A stretch of DNA of 64,000 nucleotides from Musa acuminata AAA Group (taxonomy: Eukaryota > Streptophyta > Magnoliopsida > Zingiberales > Musaceae). The stretch covers positions 32,240,001-32,304,000 of the forward strand of contig NC_088344.1 of the NCBI RefSeq assembly GCF_036884655.1, written 5' to 3'. Shown one piece after another: positions 10,785 through 22,288 of the stretch (position 1 is the first letter of the stretch; each line of letters opens with the position of its first letter). The translations under genes were made by a program, and so were the position numbers. The notes below the pieces were generated by a model. The model did not search any database. It was not told where the DNA came from and saw only the letters and a program-made list of their open reading frames with translations.

Positions 10785-12119
10785 TACTTAAGGGGCCAAT
10801 ATGTAATCATAAAAAAGTATAAAAAAATATAAAAAAAATATAATGTCATATTTACAATATCAAAACGTTTTAAACATGCTACAAAATGGTGTCTAGAGTA
10901 AGACTGGTCACAAAACCTAATAAGAATTTAACTACTAAACGTTTAAAAGAAAAAAGATATAATAAATTATTAAACTCAAAACCTAGAAGGAAATTTTAGT
11001 GGGTTCAAAGCATAAACTTCCACTTCTAATTTTGATTTTGGTCTCGAGCATAATTTTGACAAACTTTGTATGTTTCTTCTATATAAAGTACGAGTGTACT
11101 TTATACGTACTAGGAACCATATTAATTAAAAAGTTGTATGCTTATAACATAGGATCAATGGTTACGATTTATCCTAGTCCAACAATTAATTTGACTGCAT
11201 AGTTTAGTACAATCAAGCAACAATAATTATCATTTGTCAATATACTAAATGAGAGTAGTTTCAAAATTGTATTTGATGCACATACTATATTGATATACAA
11301 ATCATTTTGGTAGAGTCTTGTCATTCATTTTGGTATTAGAAATAGATTTATCCAATTTGCTTCCATTTATTATTTGATTTGTTTAAATATTAAGGTTTTG
11401 ATACTTAATCTAACATTTCAACTCTCGATATCAAAAGAAGCAATCATTTGGAAAGTGATGCAGAGCTGCTCCTCAACATCCATAAAAAATAAATCTGTTA
11501 TCCCGCTCCTATTTGGATATTTCTTATTGAAATGAAACTAAATTTATATTAAGTTATAATTAAAAGACTCTAATTTAAGTTTTTTATTTTTAAGTATTTT
11601 TTAAAAAATTTAATCATCTTTTGGGTCCATCGATATGTACCGACATACGAAACATACCGATCCGAACCTAGACCGACATCACCTGTCAACATGATATTGC
11701 TTGGGACCTTATTCCATCTGCCACTCCTCACAATGGATCTTTCACATAATAAGGAAATCCGAATGATTCAATCTCAAACTACAAAGCACATCTTGTGCCT
11801 AAAGCTTTGTCAATAACCTAATTTAAGTTATCAAGAAACATTGAGTCTGACCGACTTGTAGTGTGATTTTGCACTTTGCATGGCACAAATGATATTCTCT
11901 CCACAAATTAAGTGACAAATCAAGGGAGGTTGCCAATTATACTGTAATTAGGTTTTTCTTAATATGAACACATATTATTAAGATTCAAATTGTAATTTGT
12001 ATATATTAGTTTACATATCATTTATATTTTATACACCTACTTTAAACAATCATACCATTTTATATTTATACCTCATGATAGATCAATAAAATTTATCTTT
12101 CCAATAATACAATAATAGA
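10785..12119. other. Intergenic, AT-rich; contains a promoter-like echo
   Basis: No coding segment is supported. From about 11990 to 12135 the sequence resembles the promoter and leader of the F-box gene at about 2245-2378: shared atttatattttatac, a gatcgatgaaatttgtc-like string, taatacaat and gtgaca..gatgac. It may be the remnant of a duplicated F-box locus. Confidence 0.4.
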
Positions 12120-12169
12120 GGAAGTGACATTTGAAAAGATGACAATCAAGGACATACGAGCGACCGACG

Positions 12170-12291
12170 GTGAAGAGACGATAGAGACCGATAGAAATGA
12201 AATACAAATGCATTGAGTTGAAATAATATAATACCCCCTATTTATACATGCTAGATGAGAGAATTTTCCTCAACAGAGGATTTTCTCAACA
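12170..12291 (-). repeat. Remnant of a copia 3' LTR
   Basis: On the minus strand the sequence TGTTGAGAAAATCC starts at 12291, just after the pol region and a purine-rich stretch. A TATA-like TGTATAAATAGGG follows at about 12239-12251. This is the layout expected for the beginning of the 3' LTR of the adjoining minus-strand element. The far end is not defined. Confidence 0.45.
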
Positions 12292-12344
12292 GATTTATGA
12301 CATCTCCTTAATAAAGTTGGGGAGATCTTGGTTGCTGTTAAGGT

Positions 12345-14240
12345 TGTTATCACGAGAGATCTTGATTGTTATCATGCCCCTGGAAGACGTTGCTTCTGTC
12401 AAGGACGTCGATCTTAGACCGATATGATGAAATCGAGTTGTGGATGAGGGGCTTTGTGAGGGAGTCCACTAGTTGATTAGTCGTATGTACATGAGAAACA
12501 CGTAATTGATATCTGACAACTTGTTCTCGCACGAAGTGAAAGTCAATGGCTATGTGTTTCATGCGTGAGTGGAATACTAGATTAGCGAATAGATAAGTGG
12601 CTCCGACATTATCATAATATATTGTAGGAGTAGAGGTGATGTTGATGCCAAGTTCCTTGAGGAGATTCATGACCCAATGGCTTGGGCACGGTATTCAGCT
12701 TTAGTTGTAGAACGTGTAACTGTCTTTTGCTTCTTAGAACTCCAACTGATTAGATTATATCCAAGGAAGATAATATACCCTAACGTTGATGTTCTGTCAT
12801 CAAAATTCCCTGCTCAATCAGCATCGACAAAGGCATGAAAATTAAGGGGGGAGTGTTTGTAGAAAAAGAGATAATGATTGATAGTCCCGTGAAGATATCA
12901 CAAGATTCGTTTAATTGCAGACCAATGTATAGTAGATGGTCGATGCATGAACTGGGATAATTTATTGACCGCAAATGAGATATCTGGATGGGTGAGGGAT
13001 AAGTACTGTAAGGAGCCAATGACTTGATGGTATTGAGTTGAGTTTGTAGTAGGGCTTGAATTATATAGTTTGAGCGACTCGCTAGTAGACAGAGGTGTTG
13101 TAACTGCCTTTGCATCTTGCATGTTTATTTTAGATAATAGATCTTGAATATACTTTCGTTGTGATAGGAAGAGCCCGGAAGATGTGTAAGTTGCTTCCAC
13201 CCCAAAAAAATAGCTTAAGGTTCCTAGATCTTTAAGGGAGAATCGATCTGCTAAATGCTTGAGGAATGCCTTGATTTCCATAGGATTGTTGCTTGTGATA
13301 ATAATATCATCCACATATATCAGAAGATATATTATATTGCCACCTTAGTGATGGAGAAATAAGGAGGTATCTGACTTGGAGTTGATGAAGCCAACCGATG
13401 CCAAAAATGAGTCAAGTTCGGTGTACTTGGAGCTTGACGAAATCCATAAATAGCTTTTTGTAGTTTACAAACATGCTTTGGATATTGAGGGTGGATGAAG
13501 CCAGTAGGTTGTTGCATGAAGACATCGTCAGTTAGGGTCCCCTGTAGAAAAGCATTATTAACGTCAAGTTGACGTAAATGCCAGTCTTGTGAGATGGCCA
13601 AACTCAGAATAAGTCGGATTATTATGGGTTTAAAAATAGGGCTGAATGTCTTTGTGAAGTCAATACCAGGTCATTGATGAAACCCTTTAGCCACTAAACG
13701 CGCTTTATATCTTGCTACGAATCCATCTGGGTTCCGCTTAATTCGAAAGATCCACTTACACCCGATGATATTTTGTGTAGGATGAGGATACAAAGATCTA
13801 TGTAGAATTATGGATGAGTGTATCATATTCTTCACACATGGCTTTATGCTAGTATGGAGATTTTTAGGCTTGAGTAATTGTGGTAGGTTTAGTGGTCTCT
13901 GATGAGGATGTTGTGATGGTATGTAGGTCAAGGATTTATCGTGGTTTAAAGGCACAACTTTTGGATCGTGTTGTCATTGGATATCCAGGAGCTACAAGGT
14001 GTGTTGTAGGTATGGGCGGTGAAGGGGCACTAACATGGATTATGGTAGGTTGAGGGACTTCAGTGTCATTGGTCCCAAGAGAGGATAAAGGTAGTGATTA
14101 TGATTCCGAGGGAATGCCTTCAGTCGTAGGAGAACCTAGTGAAGAAGGATGAGACGATCCTAGCGTAACCATAGTTTGTGGACCGGATTTGATATTCGAC
14201 TGAATGCGCCTGGGATGTTGAGCATCATCGATGGACAATG
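12345..14240 (-). pseudogene. Ty1/copia pol remnant: linker, reverse transcriptase and RNase H
   Basis: Reading the minus strand from 14240 down, a linker region with IQSNIKSGP is followed by KWIFRIKRNPDG and YKARLVAKGFHQ (about 13671-13760). Next come LRQLDVNNAFLQG and the fragment KAIYGFRQAP (about 13430-13600), then the catalytic MDDIIIT block and FSLKDLGTLSYFFGVE (about 13200-13314). LTHPDISFAVNKLSQFMHRP (about 12930-13000) and RNase H pieces STTKAEYRA and MKHIAIDFHFVREQV (about 12500-12720) follow. These are in the normal order of copia pol. Several stops and frameshifts interrupt the frame, and integrase, protease, gag and the upstream LTR are not present. It is a 5'-truncated dead copy. 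Confidence 0.85.
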
Positions 14241-14899
14241 AAGAGAGTCATCGACAAAACCTAGAAGATCATAACTAAATAGTAGAGAATTGAGCATGCC
14301 ATGATGCATAGTTGTCACTTTTGAATAATTTGAAGGGGCTGAGAGTAAAACAACATTAATAGAAATAAAACTTGTAGAGGAAAAGGTACTATGGTTTCCT
14401 ATAGAAATAATAATTGAAATGTTAAATATAAATGATGAAGACATGTTGGGCATATATATCAATCTAAGAGAGCAAGGTGGGAGTCTACAATGATTATATG
14501 GGTAAAAAAAACTGCTGCGATAAGTGTGAGGAGTTATACTTCTCGGAGGAAAAGTAATTTTATTCTGTTACGAGGAGGCCTCCTGTACCGATCACTTGCC
14601 AATTTTCCAAGTAAAAGGTCTTCTTGTATTTATCGTATGATGCTGCACCTTGACAAGTCTTCACCGAGGCATTAATGGCAAGAGCAATGAAATCGTGCTA
14701 CGATGTTGCCACTGTTCACGATGCAGCTGTAGTTGTTGATGCTGCAAGCAATAACAACTGCAGAAGCAGCGGCACCACCGTCGCTGAACGTGCAGCTTGC
14801 AGGTCTGTGAGAATCCTCAAATAATTATATTTTGTCTCCATATTCAATACTCTCTTCCTGGGATTAGAGGAGACATTCTAAAGGTCATGTAACTAGTTG
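14241..14899. other. Intergenic, no gene seen
   Basis: Unclassified sequence between the copia remnant and the inverted repeat. It may include decayed 5' parts of the copia element, but no conserved protein block is readable. Confidence 0.4.
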
Positions 14900-15485
14900 A
14901 AATATAATTTTGGGTATTGTCAACGAGATATAGTGTGGTCAAGGTTCAGCACGTTCAAATAAAATTATATTTGATCTCATAATATAGGTAATATGTTTAT
15001 CCTTGAGTCAGGTCTAGAAGAAATTAGTTTTTGATAAAGTCCCATGTTTAACCTTATTATCAAGGTTCAAGTCATAGTTACACTAAAGAGACAACTGAGG
15101 CATCTTGTATCATATATCATATGTTAAACATTTGAATAGTCTCTACAAAACATTTTATAGAATCCTTTAGTAATTTTCAGAACTGATTTTGCGAAGGATT
15201 TTATAATATTTTGAACCATAGAATAATTTACAGATCCATAATTACTTCAAATAATATTTGTAAGACAAAGATATATTTTTTTCAATGGTTGCAAACATAT
15301 ATAATATATTTCTAGTACTTTTGAAAAACAAAGTATTCTATACAACAATAAAAAACCATACAAGCCACAATATATGTCAGAATCTCATGCATAATATGGA
15401 GACCTGACTCAAGGATAAACATATTACCTACATTATGAGATCAAATATAATTTTGGGTATTGTCAACGAGATATAGTGTGGTCAT
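14900..15485. repeat. 55-bp inverted repeat with overlapping direct repeat
   Basis: The left arm (14961-15015) and right arm (15400-15454) are near-perfect reverse complements, ending AGACCTGACTCAAGGATAAA in the right-arm orientation, with about one mismatch, around a 384-bp spacer. In addition a 42-bp segment containing TTTTGGGTATTGTCAACGAG occurs in direct orientation at 14900-14942 and 15443-15485. The second copy overlaps the end of the right inverted arm. The high identity suggests a recent rearrangement or a small foldback element. A transcript across it could fold into a long hairpin. Confidence 0.8.
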
Positions 15486-18400
15486 AATCGTCTTTGTAAA
15501 AATGACATTTTATATGATATGCAACCTTAGCTATTTATATATTATTTTTAAAAATATTCAAAAATATTGCTTTAAAAATATTTAAAAGTTATGAAGTTAT
15601 AAGGATATGATATATGAATGCTAGTTTTGATAAGCTTATGTTATGATTTTTAATAAATAAAAATAATTATAAATGTTCTTATGCATTTGAAACACATACT
15701 GATTCAAAAGTGATTTATAAGTTTTTTATAAGAAGATTTATTTTCCTATATCAGCTTTGTTGGTATATGAGTTGTCGATAGTAATTATTTGCTCATATTA
15801 TATTGCTTAAAATTTCATATGTTAGGAGCAAGTCACATATTGATATGCTTGAAAAAGCTATTGAAGTATTTTAATTTTTTTATTTAGATTTAATACCAAT
15901 AATATTGTTATATGGATTTGGATATTGTGAACACTTAAGGATGTAATTAAATTTTATCTAATATGTTATGGATATATGAGATAAGTTTGTTAATTTTACT
16001 TTTCTCCTATGCCAATTGTGGTGTTGCACCGTTCTTCACTTTTAGCTATGTTAGGGTGTTACATTCTAACCCATATGTCGGTTTAGACAATTAAACTTTT
16101 TGAGCTCAAATCATTAATTAAAAGGGAAAAGAGATATACGGTAGTGAACGCGAGAGAGCAGCGTGTGAACGCGTGCAGCTAGCGGCAACGCAAAGAGAGA
16201 AGGAGAGAGAAAGATTAGGATGTTGAGTTTTTTGTTTGACGATCAGTGGCTAAACGTTGTCAGTTTTGATCTAAATTTTATACAGAAAATCCTTGCAACA
16301 AGCTTTACAATCCTAATAGTGTTGATATATAGTTCACCCTCTCTGAGGTAATTTTTTGTTATATCCACTTTGTGAGATCTAGAATTTTTTTTTTATGAGA
16401 TCCATCTATATAATGATTATATATTATTCTTGAGCCAAGATTTATGTTCTTGATGTTATTATAATTCTCTGGTTATTCTAGAAAAGATTTACTATAAACC
16501 TGTTATCATTACTATTGATAATAGAAATTTGAGATGAACTGCAGTCCCATAGTTTTTTCCACATTGGGTTTTCCACGTTAAAAATTTAATCTTATTGTAT
16601 GATTGATTTATTACTATATTATTTATGCTATGTTGGTTGATATTTGTATTTTGATATCGAATTGGTATTTGTATTTCCTGAACTACACCTAGCAATAATC
16701 TTACCATTGTCATGCTATAATATTTGATTTAAAGCTTCGACATACTTCTTCCATGCTTTAAGTGACTACAAAGTCCAAGCGATTCCGTGACTACGAAGTC
16801 TATGAAATAGAAGGTTCTTTTATGTAGCTTCGAGAGAGAAATTACTGATGATCTTTCAGCTTGGGTTAGGCTCTCCGAAAGTTTGCTAATGCTCCCAAAG
16901 GTATTCTTTTCATGAATCAAGAGACAAATTAATAGACAAATCAAGAAAGTTCATAGATCAATCATTATATACCTTTTTCTTCTTTCGAGGGAAGTCTTCC
17001 ATGTATTGCTTTACTGTCTATGCTGCTACTACTAGTCTTCCTCTACCCTTTTGACAGTTCATGAAGTGGCCATTCTCGTGACTTCTACATGATCATGGTT
17101 GTGATGGTTACATCGCATGGGTGTTGTACCATGAAATTGTATCGCGCAGTGACTTAATTATGGTTGAGAGAACTCCATTTTGATCCTCTCCTCTCACCAC
17201 CACTGTATACCAACACAGTCTTCTCTTTCAAACTCTTTTCGCAGTATATTTCTCAGTCATGCCTTAAAATATAGCTGACATGATTTATCTTATTTCAGCT
17301 TGTCGAATCACAGAATGATTGGAACCAACTGTTGTAGATGTGATCCCAACTTTAAGAGCAGAAAGCGACTTCCATGTCTATGAAGAAGCTGCTCCATGTG
17401 AGTTGTTTGCCCACAGGTTGCCACCAATTCCCAGTGTGAGTTGAGCATGTGGATATGCTCTGGTGTGGGCATCATGGTTGATGATGATGATGTGAAGCTT
17501 GCTGAAAACACGCTACTGTGAAAGAGATAAGCTACTGAGTTGGATGGCACTCTAAACCAGACAAACAAATTATGCAGTGAGAGTTAATACAGTTTGCCAA
17601 AAGGTTAACACTAGGGTCTTAATTCAGTCATGGTAACAGCAAACATCCCTGGACCATTGATCTTGAGCACTGACCCACAGGGTATGCTGAGGAATGCAGA
17701 CGACAAATTGGATCATATAGATTTGCATTTGCATCCCCAGCTCTTTTCTTTGTGTTTAGGGTTTCATTAGTCTAGTGGTGAACTGCTGCAAGGTTTTGTT
17801 TCTTCCATTGTTTGAGGCAGACTGTCCAATAATAGGCTAATGGACTGCATATACAAGAGTACAGGATTCTCAGCGGTCCATTATCCACACCTAATTAAAG
17901 ATTCAGGACACTGATACTTCCACTAGATATATCATCTCAAGATTGCAGCATTCCTCATGCATTTAGTCTGCTTGAACATACACCAGAGGAAATCTCTCCA
18001 CCATGAGGCCTTGAGCATGCGAGTATTTAAGAGAGATCTAATAATTGCATGTGAGCTGTGCCCAACTCACCTATCTTCATCTCTTCCAAAGAAATATGCT
18101 GCTCTAAGCCTCTGTAGATCTGCTTTATCTTTTACTTTACTTTGTTCTCTTCCTTTTGGAAAACTGGGCTTGTCCACACCCCGAGCATCTCTCTTTACCT
18201 GTCTGCTTTAGGTGTGTTAACTACTACGTGCAACGTGTGTGAAGAGAGGGTGTTAAAAGAATCTCCATGGGTCGAACACTCGAACACAGTGCAAGGTGAC
18301 AGGATCTGAAATCCACTGAGCATGCTTGAAAAGAATAACAGCTCTGGAGATGTCTGTGAACTCGGTAAAACTGCACCGACTTGATCTTGAGTTCCTTGAT

Positions 18401-19740
18401 CATGAAATGAAGCTGATACCAATCAAGCAAACAAATGCTTGACTGTACATCAATTAATCTACACATTTCCATTGATTCCAAAAGGTAGAGCTTCCGTCTT
18501 CACATGGTGATGTATCTGAGAGAGGTGGAGGTGCGATTATTGCCGCATTTAAGCAGTGGGAAAGTTGGAGCTTTCTACGAACTGTGAAGCAGAAGAATGG
18601 AAGGTAATGAGCACTTGGATCTCGAAGAATGGTGTTACTTTTTTCCTTTGTGTAGAAGGTGGACCGAGTGAGTCGATCACCATGGCTGGCCTCCATGAAA
18701 AAGGGCCGAGATGGAATGATGGCAGATGAGATGGAAGGTCGGGGAATAGGGCGTGAAATGGCAACGCGTGGGGGAGTTCACGGGCGAGGGGGAAGGTGGA
18801 TAAACATGAGTAGAGCGAACAGCGAAGGGACCACGCGGAAGACCAAATCACCAGATGTGGCGACATCCACTGCAGCAACAGTAGCTGCAGCAGAACAGGA
18901 AGAACAAGAACACCTTTCCTTCGTGATCCATCTCCTTTATCTCAGTCTTTGTGCCTTCATCTCCCACTTATCACACAAAGTGGATGTTTAGATCAACCGT
19001 TCCAGTCAACAAAACAAAACCGGCATATCTTTGCAAGATTGTGTTAGTCTTGACAATTATAATAAAGAAATCTAGTAGATCCAAACACACACGAGCAATC
19101 CAACCGTGAACTCAGAACTAAATTAATCCTAATCTATTATTGATTTCTGTCAATTTCCAGATCCTATTCCTCAATCGACGATGATCTGAGTATGCAATCT
19201 AACATTTTCTTCCTGTTTCTCCTCTTTTTGCTGATTAATTTATGTAACATCTCTCGGTAAACTACGAGACATCATTTGTATTCTTATTTGCAACTACATC
19301 GAATAACATTCCAATAAATGTTCATGTTGCTTGTGGTGACTGAAAGCTTATTGTATCCTTTTCCCTACACTGAAGGCAACATCACATGCAGATCAATCGA
19401 TTTCCTATTTATTTCATCTGTATTTAAATTTAGCACGCGTCATTTAAAAATTCTAAATATTAAAAGCTATAAGAATTTTTAATTAAAACTAATAAATGTT
19501 ACTTAGAATATGTTTTATGGGATGATATTAAAATTTTTGATTAGTTTTTGAATAATATTAACATTTTTGGGGAAGGACATATGTGTAATATTTAATTTTT
19601 TGAGTAATTATGATATTTCCCAAATGACTAAGGGCGAATATGTAATAATACATGAAATAAATAATAATAATAAATAAACGACAACAAATTTTTCTTAGAT
19701 CATCAAAAAGATTAAAAAACAAAAAAACTCAACTTTATCA
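15486..19740. other. Long intergenic region, no supported gene
   Basis: The sequence is AT-rich to about 17 kb and more balanced from 17.3 to 19 kb. Several overlapping minus-strand reading frames of 75-110 codons occur at 18195-18878. None shows a recognisable domain, and none has matching splice sites that extend it. A non-coding transcript or upstream regulatory DNA for the subtilase is possible but unsupported. Confidence 0.4.
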
Positions 19741-19750
19741 CTGCCGGCAT

Positions 19751-19757
19751 TATAAAC
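19751..19757 (+). promoter_or_regulatory. TATA box of the subtilase gene
   Basis: The sequence tataaac lies about 160 bp before the ATG at 19916, implying a start near 19785 and a leader of about 130 bases containing CTTCCTCTT-type pyrimidine repeats. Confidence 0.5.
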
Positions 19758-19915
19758 AGACCTCTGACACACTTCACACTCATCTATATGCGTGCTGTCC
19801 TTCTTCCTCCCCTCCCTCCCTCGCTCTTCCTCTTCCTCTTCCTCTTACTCTTCCCTCCTCGCTCTCTTTTTTGTCGATATTGCTTCACAAACAACAGTAA
19901 GACACCTTAATAAAG

Positions 19916-22288
19916 ATGGAGAGGAAACTCCTCCAGTTTGCGTGCCCACCATTCATCTTCTTCCTTCTCCTTCTCATCCCCTCGATCTCCGCCGTCGAAC
20001 ACCTTCAGACGTACATCGTGCGGGTGGACGCCGACGCTAAGCCCTCCATCTTCCCCACCCACGCCCACTGGTACGAGACCGCCGTCCTCGCCGCCGCTGC
20101 TTCCTCCGACGGCAGCGCCGCCTGGACTCCCGGTGGCCCGCTGATCCACACCTACTCGTCCCTCTTCCATGGCTTCTCCGCCCGCCTGTCCCCATCGGCT
20201 GCCGCCTCCCTCGCTTCCTCTCCTGGCGTCCTCGCTGTCCTCCCCGAGCTCATCCGCCACCCGGATACCACGCGGTCCCCCGAGTTCCTCGGCCTCCTCT
20301 CCTCCGACCGCACCGGGCTCCTGGCCGAGTCCGACTACGGTTCCGAGCTCGTAATCGCCGTCGTCGACACCGGCATCACCCCCGCCCACCGCAGCTTCTC
20401 CGACCGTGGCCTTGGCCCCGCCCCCGCTCGCTGGCGCGGCGAGTGCGTCTCCGGGCCGGGATTCCCGGCCTCTTCCTGCAATCGCAAGCTCATCGGCGCG
20501 CGTTACTTCTCCGGCGGATACGAGGCCACCTCAGGCCGCATGAACGAGTCCGCTGAGCTCCGGTCCCCGCGGGACACTGATGGCCACGGCACCCACACCG
20601 CCTCCATCGCCGCGGGGCGCTACGTCTTTCCCGCCTCCACCCTCGGCTATGCCCGCGGCGTCGCTGCCGGCATGGCACCCAAGGCCCGCCTCGCGGCATA
20701 CAAGGTCTGCTGGGCCGCTGGCTGCTTCGACTCCGACATCCTTGCCGCCTTCGATGCCGCCGTCGCCGACGGCGTCGACGTTGTCTCCCTCAGCGTCGGG
20801 GGCGTAGTCGTTCCCTACTACCTCGACGCTATCGCCGTCGGGGCCTTCGCTGCCGCCGAGGCTGGCATCTTTGTCTCGGCCTCCGCTGGCAACGGCGGTC
20901 CCGGCGGACTTACCGTCACCAACGTCGCCCCATGGGTCGCCACCGTCGGGGCTGGGTCCATGGACCGCGACTTTCCTGCTGACGTCAAGCTCGGCAACGG
21001 CCGTGTCCTTCCAGGCGTCAGCGTCTACGGCGGCCCCGCCCTCACCACCGGCCGCCTCTACCCATTGGTGTACGCGGGCGCCGCCCAGGGCGCAGGTGAC
21101 GGCTATTCCTCCTCGCTCTGCCTCGAGGGTTCCCTCAACCTGGACGCCGTGAAAGACAAGATCATCCTCTGCGATCGCGGCGTCAACTCCCGCGCCGCCA
21201 AAGGCGAGGTCGTTCGCAAGGCCGGCGCCGTCGGGATGATCTTAGCCAATGGAGTGTTCGACGGGGAGGGCCTCGTTGCCGACTGCCACGTCCTGCCCGC
21301 CACCGCCGTCGGCGCCGTCGCGGGCGACGAGATCCGCAAGTACATTGCCGCCGCGACACCCAAGTCTCCAGCCACCGCCACCATCCTCTTCCGCGGCACC
21401 CGTCTCGGGGTCCGCCCCGCGCCAGTGGTCGCGTCGTTCTCCGCCCGCGGGCCAAATCCCCAAGCGCCGGAGATCCTTAAGCCAGACATCATAGCCCCGG
21501 GGCTGAACATAATCGCGGCCTGGCCTGACAACGTCGGGCCCGCTAGTATTCCATCCGATCAACGGAGGACAGAGTTCAACATCCTCTCGGGAACGTCGAT
21601 GGCATGCCCTCACGTGTCCGGCCTCGCTGCACTCCTCAAGGCGGCGCATCCGGACTGGTCTCCGGCGGCCATCAAGTCGGCGCTGATGACCACAGCCTAC
21701 GTCAAGGACAACAGGGGAACAACAATGCTTGACGAGTCCACCGGCAATTCCTCAGACGTGTTCGACTTCGGGTCCGGCCATGTCAACCCGCAGCGGGCGA
21801 TGGACCCTGGGCTCGTCTACGATCTCACGCCGACCGAGTACGTGAATTTCCTGTGCAACCTGAACTACACGCAGCAGAACATCAAGGCGATCACCCGGCG
21901 GGCGGCGGATTGCCGGGGAGCGAGGAAGGCTGGGCACGCCGGGAACTTGAACTACCCGTCGTTCTCGGCCGTGTTCGTGGAGGACGGGACGAAGCGGAGG
22001 ATGTCGACGCACTTCATTCGGACGGTGAGGAACGTAGGCAACGGTGCGGCGGTGTACAGGGCGACGGTGCGGGCGCCAGAGGGGAGCACGGTGACGGTGG
22101 AGCCGACAGAGTTGGCGTTCCGGAGGGCAGGGCAGAAGCTGAGCTTTTTGGTGAGGGTGAAGGCGGCCACGGCGGAGAAGCTGGCGCCGGGGAGCTCCAG
22201 CGTGAGGAGTGGAGCATTGACATGGAGCGACGGGAGGCATTCTGCGAACAGCCCCATAGTGGTCACAGTTCAGGCGCCATTGTCATGA
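19916..22288 (+). CDS. Subtilisin-like serine protease (SBT1 clade)
   Basis: This intronless 790-aa frame encodes a secreted subtilase. Residues 1-26 form a signal peptide (hydrophobic FIFFLLLLI core), and the I9 inhibitor propeptide follows at about 31-120. The peptidase S8 domain starts near residue 121. The catalytic set is complete: Asp151 in VVDTGI, His224 in DGHGTHTAS, the oxyanion Asn326 in SAGNGGPGG and Ser561 in GTSMACPHVSG. A protease-associated domain is inserted at about 370-500 (CDRGVNSRAAKG, GVFDGEGLVADCHVLPA), and a fibronectin-III-like domain closes the protein from about 680. Length and order match plant SBT1 members; the GVFDGEGLVADCHVLPA segment resembles SBT1.5. It should act in the apoplast after self-cleavage. 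Substrates are unknown. Third codon positions are mostly G or C, in sharp contrast to the flanks. No defects are seen. Confidence 0.95.
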   Translation: MERKLLQFACPPFIFFLLLLIPSISAVEHLQTYIVRVDADAKPSIFPTHAHWYETAVLAAAASSDGSAAWTPGGPLIHTYSSLFHGFSARLSPSAAASLASSPGVLAVLPELIRHPDTTRSPEFLGLLSSDRTGLLAESDYGSELVIAVVDTGITPAHRSFSDRGLGPAPARWRGECVSGPGFPASSCNRKLIGARYFSGGYEATSGRMNESAELRSPRDTDGHGTHTASIAAGRYVFPASTLGYARGVAAGMAPKARLAAYKVCWAAGCFDSDILAAFDAAVADGVDVVSLSVGGVVVPYYLDAIAVGAFAAAEAGIFVSASAGNGGPGGLTVTNVAPWVATVGAGSMDRDFPADVKLGNGRVLPGVSVYGGPALTTGRLYPLVYAGAAQGAGDGYSSSLCLEGSLNLDAVKDKIILCDRGVNSRAAKGEVVRKAGAVGMILANGVFDGEGLVADCHVLPATAVGAVAGDEIRKYIAAATPKSPATATILFRGTRLGVRPAPVVASFSARGPNPQAPEILKPDIIAPGLNIIAAWPDNVGPASIPSDQRRTEFNILSGTSMACPHVSGLAALLKAAHPDWSPAAIKSALMTTAYVKDNRGTTMLDESTGNSSDVFDFGSGHVNPQRAMDPGLVYDLTPTEYVNFLCNLNYTQQNIKAITRRAADCRGARKAGHAGNLNYPSFSAVFVEDGTKRRMSTHFIRTVRNVGNGAAVYRATVRAPEGSTVTVEPTELAFRRAGQKLSFLVRVKAATAEKLAPGSSSVRSGALTWSDGRHSANSPIVVTVQAPLS

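Larger units (their letters stand above)
12120..14240 (-). mobile_element. 5'-truncated Ty1/copia element
   Basis: It consists of the pol remnant plus a likely 3' LTR start on the minus strand. No matching LTR, primer site or gag is found above 14240, so the 5' half has been lost. It belongs to a different family from the element at 5.1-10.8 kb, as the LTR starts differ beyond TGTTGA. Confidence 0.7.

Noticed and set aside
18195..18991. Cluster of minus- and plus-strand ORFs of 75-110 codons
   Set aside because: They overlap in several frames, lack domains and have no splice sites that would join them into a gene.
20490..22266. Several long antisense and alternate-frame ORFs over the subtilase
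   Set aside because: They are by-products of GC-rich codons with few stop codons; only the +1 frame shows the full catalytic set.
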